A stretch of 64,000 bases of DNA, taken from positions 121,420 to 185,419 of the forward strand of contig CAYLZD010000004.1 of NCBI GenBank assembly GCA_964388275.1, in the 5' to 3' direction. The stretch comes from JARYLZ01 sp964388275 (GTDB lineage Bacteria > Bacteroidota > Ignavibacteria > SZUA-365). How positions within the stretch are numbered: position 1 is the first letter of the stretch; every line of letters begins with the position of its first letter. The notes under the pieces are model-generated. The model was not told where the DNA came from. It saw nothing but the letters and a program-made list of their open reading frames with translations, and made no database searches. This document shows, one piece after another, positions 62,295 through 64,000 of the stretch. The position numbers and the translations under genes were made by a program.

Positions 62295-62372
62295 CTAAAT
62301 CGCGCTGATAGCGACGAAAGTGACCAACCAGACCACTACGACGATCATGAGGGATTTTTCTGCGTGTGTCAT
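62295..62372 (-). CDS. 25-residue single-span membrane peptide
   Basis: ATG 62372 to TAG 62295 encodes a peptide with a charged start (MTHAEKS) and one hydrophobic span (LMIVVVVWLVTFVAISAI). AAGGAAA lies 6 bp upstream. It fits neatly between its neighbours, 20 bp after the lipoprotein stop and 14 bp before the barrel gene start. This spacing and the span support a real small gene; homologues cannot be checked here. Confidence 0.6.
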   Translation of the reverse strand: MTHAEKSLMIVVVVWLVTFVAISAI

Positions 62373-62392
62373 ATCGGTTTCCTTGTATTTGA

Positions 62393-63046
62393 TTAACCGG
62401 AAATTCCTGTGCGTACTTCGACTCTGGCGAATGCGCGGACTTTCAGCATATCCTCCAGCCGGAACGATATCGGCGCGCCGTCAGGCGTCGAAATCTCCAC
62501 GCGCACAAGCAGCCAGCTGCTCTCGATTATCTGCTGTATGTCCGCCTGCGTCACCAGGATCTCCGTCGAGAAGATCTGCGGCTCCAGCACCGTCCCATCC
62601 GGCGCAACAACGGCCGGCGCGACGCGGAATTCCTCGCCGCTCATGCTGCTCGGGATATACAGGGTAATATAGTCGGCATTCACGAAGCGCAGTCCGATAT
62701 TCGCTCCCACAGGAAGACTGTTCTCGAGCTGGAAGACTATATGGCCTTCTTCCACGGCGAAAAGTTTGTCTCGCTGTTCCTGTGTGAGGTTTACCGGAAT
62801 CGTATCGAGAAACACGCCTCCGCGCACGGTGGCGCGGAATATTCCGTCCAGACCCAGCTGCACTTCGATCGACGGATTCTGCTCGAGCACGTCGCCCATC
62901 GTATATTTTTCCGAGGCGAAGGGAACGTACTGGTCGACGTTCCATTCAGGCAGGACAGGAACGAGCGATTCGTTGCAGGCGCTTAACCCGAGCGCCAGAA
63001 GCGCCGCCGCGGCCGTGCCGATGAAAGATGTCAATATTCGTGTCAT
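62393..63046 (-). CDS. Lipoprotein of unknown function
   Basis: A 217-residue protein with a lipoprotein signal peptide (GTAAAALLALGLSAC, Cys24 as the lipidation site). The body is mainly beta strands; no family is recognised. GGAG precedes the ATG. It begins the three-gene operon with the 25-residue peptide and the barrel protein, so it may act with that barrel in the outer membrane. Confidence 0.75.
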   Translation of the reverse strand: MTRILTSFIGTAAAALLALGLSACNESLVPVLPEWNVDQYVPFASEKYTMGDVLEQNPSIEVQLGLDGIFRATVRGGVFLDTIPVNLTQEQRDKLFAVEEGHIVFQLENSLPVGANIGLRFVNADYITLYIPSSMSGEEFRVAPAVVAPDGTVLEPQIFSTEILVTQADIQQIIESSWLLVRVEISTPDGAPISFRLEDMLKVRAFARVEVRTGISG

Positions 63047-63588
63047 GCGATTCTCCGTTATATGGATTTATCCGCCTCTTTCAGGCATCGGATTAAACCA
63101 TGCAAGAAAAATGCCGGGCGTGCCGGCAGCATGTTGCTCTAGGAATACCGAAAATTCATCGAAAAACGGCAGTTATTCTCTCGAAGAACGCTGCTTCAAG
63201 ACAGGCCGCATGCAGTTTTTACATTTTTACAGAATTTGCATTGAAGAAACTACTGGCGGGAAGCGGAATACAGACCACGAAACGCAGGGAAGTGCCGAAG
63301 ATCAAATGGGTTCGGCAAACACGCTTTTTCGTGTCTTTCGTGTACCCGGCGCTACGGAGATGTCCGCCGTCCGTGTGCTGCGAATTTTTCAATCGTGACG
63401 AGATAAATGACTTGACTTTTACATCTTCTATTATAAGATTCCCCCGTAAACAGTTTTTCTGATCATACAGGAGAGCAGGCTACAAGAAAAACGGCGCCGA
63501 TGCACACCTCGCGTATGTCCGCAGGGACAAATGTGATTTTAAAATAGTGCTTTTGATCCTTCAAAACTATTCAGGACATGGAGGTTTT
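63047..63588. promoter_or_regulatory. Intergenic region with a candidate promoter
   Basis: The 542-bp gap is more AT-rich than the surrounding genes. TTGACT (63412-63417) with TAAGAT 16 bp later (63434-63439) could drive the phase-variable-like gene at 63589. Near 63330-63345 the TTTCGTGTCTTTCGTGTA direct repeat resembles a decayed microrepeat. No gene is evident. Confidence 0.35.
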
Positions 63589-64000
63589 ATGCCCACTCAC
63601 TCACTCACTCACTCACTCACTCGCAAAAACCGGGCCATAGTCACAGGCCTCGCGCTGCTGCTCGCGGCGCTCAGTACGCAACAGTTAAGATCTCAGGATC
63701 CTTTCGATTTCGGCAATGACGACAGAGCTGCTGTTGTATTTGCGGCTATTGATGTGAATTGCACCGTGGATATTTCACTCGCTGGGTTTTCCTTCAACGA
63801 ACAAGGCGTTTATGACGCTTCTATCATCCCGAGCAGTGCAAACCTGACCGCGGGAGACACATCATTATTGAGCGCCGGCTGTTACAAGCCAGGCCAGTCT
63901 CAGGGAGGCAAAATATCAGATGTCAAACAGAATATGGGCAACATCGGCTGCGGGCGTTACAAGGTTGTGATATCGGCGCCCGGCAGCGGTTATGCTTCCG
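63589..64000 (+). CDS. Secreted protein with a tetranucleotide tract in its first codons (3' end outside window)
   Basis: The frame starts at ATG 63589, behind GGAGG, and runs past the window end; 137 residues are visible. Codons 3-11 are encoded by seven exact ACTC tetranucleotides (THSLTHSLT). A basic stretch (RKNR) and hydrophobic signal core (ALLLAALST) follow in the same frame. The mature part is rich in Gly, Ser and Asp with three Cys; no family is visible. Adding or losing one ACTC would shift the frame ahead of the signal peptide, so expression may switch on and off. Confidence 0.75.
   Translation, partial: MPTHSLTHSLTRKNRAIVTGLALLLAALSTQQLRSQDPFDFGNDDRAAVVFAAIDVNCTVDISLAGFSFNEQGVYDASIIPSSANLTAGDTSLLSAGCYKPGQSQGGKISDVKQNMGNIGCGRYKVVISAPGSGYAS
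63595..63622 (+). repeat. (ACTC)7 microsatellite at the start of a coding region
   Basis: Seven perfect tandem ACTC units begin two codons after the start ATG. Tetranucleotide tracts of this length inside 5' coding ends are known to slip during replication and cause phase variation in other bacteria. Whether they do here is inferred. Confidence 0.9.

Overview
The window is a GC-rich, gene-dense bacterial chromosome segment. It reads as a member of the FCB superphylum, on the Bacteroidota/Chlorobi/Ignavibacteria side, though the exact phylum is inferred. The reasons are: TonB-dependent receptors with an N-terminal carboxypeptidase-regulatory-like domain, PorV-type outer-membrane proteins, several secreted proteins ending in a type IX (T9SS)-like C-terminal domain, a GWxTD-domain protein, a FISUMP-type paralogous domain, and an envelope made largely of lineage-specific beta-barrel proteins. 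A complete [FeFe]-hydrogenase operon points to anaerobic or fermentative metabolism. I see no phage, insertion sequence, rRNA, tRNA or CRISPR array.

Layout. 1-9057 (minus) holds an OmpA/PD40 protein cut by the window edge, then an outer-membrane operon of TonB receptor, large secreted protein and PorV-like barrel, closed by a hairpin terminator. 9507-11251 (plus) is an ABC exporter pair. 11526-15973 (minus) has a decayed FISUMP fragment and a SNF2 helicase/SWIM-finger pair. 16199-24844 (minus) has a NarL/NarX-like two-component pair, two large secreted repeat proteins (SBBP and ELWxxDGT) and a lone receiver protein. 24845-25859 is a 1-kb intergenic region dominated by a roughly 30-unit array of degenerate 22-bp repeats. 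25860-26747 (plus) is an outer-membrane protein, followed by a DEDDh exonuclease/GIY-YIG nuclease fusion (minus).

28602-42083 (minus) is a long core-gene block: RNase G-type nuclease, dnaN-recF-DUF721-mnmE-gyrB, then an NtrB/NtrC-like pair, a GWxTD protein, pdxA and ftsE, mostly with overlapping or near-touching ends. 42146-44945 carries an outer-membrane protein, a TlpA-like thioredoxin and a HAD phosphatase.

45082-56883 is the most notable part. A divergent locus has, on the minus strand, a histidine kinase built on a hydrogenase-like iron-sulfur sensor domain plus a receiver-PAS-kinase. On the plus strand it has a receiver protein, the three subunits of an NAD(H)-linked [FeFe]-hydrogenase (hydC, hydB, hydA), a membrane histidine kinase, and the H-cluster maturases hydG and hydE. 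HydF is not in the window. This looks like a self-contained, sensor-controlled hydrogenase module.

56950-64000 holds a DUF4332 protein, an acidic unknown protein, a WecG/TagA-type glycosyltransferase, a ComM/YifB AAA ATPase, a three-gene envelope operon with a 25-residue single-span membrane peptide, and the start of a secreted protein whose first codons contain seven tandem ACTC tetranucleotides, a possible phase-variation switch.

Intergenic and some coding DNA carries short-period tandem repeats (7-bp, 9-bp, 4-bp and 22-bp families) and a dispersed intergenic repeat.
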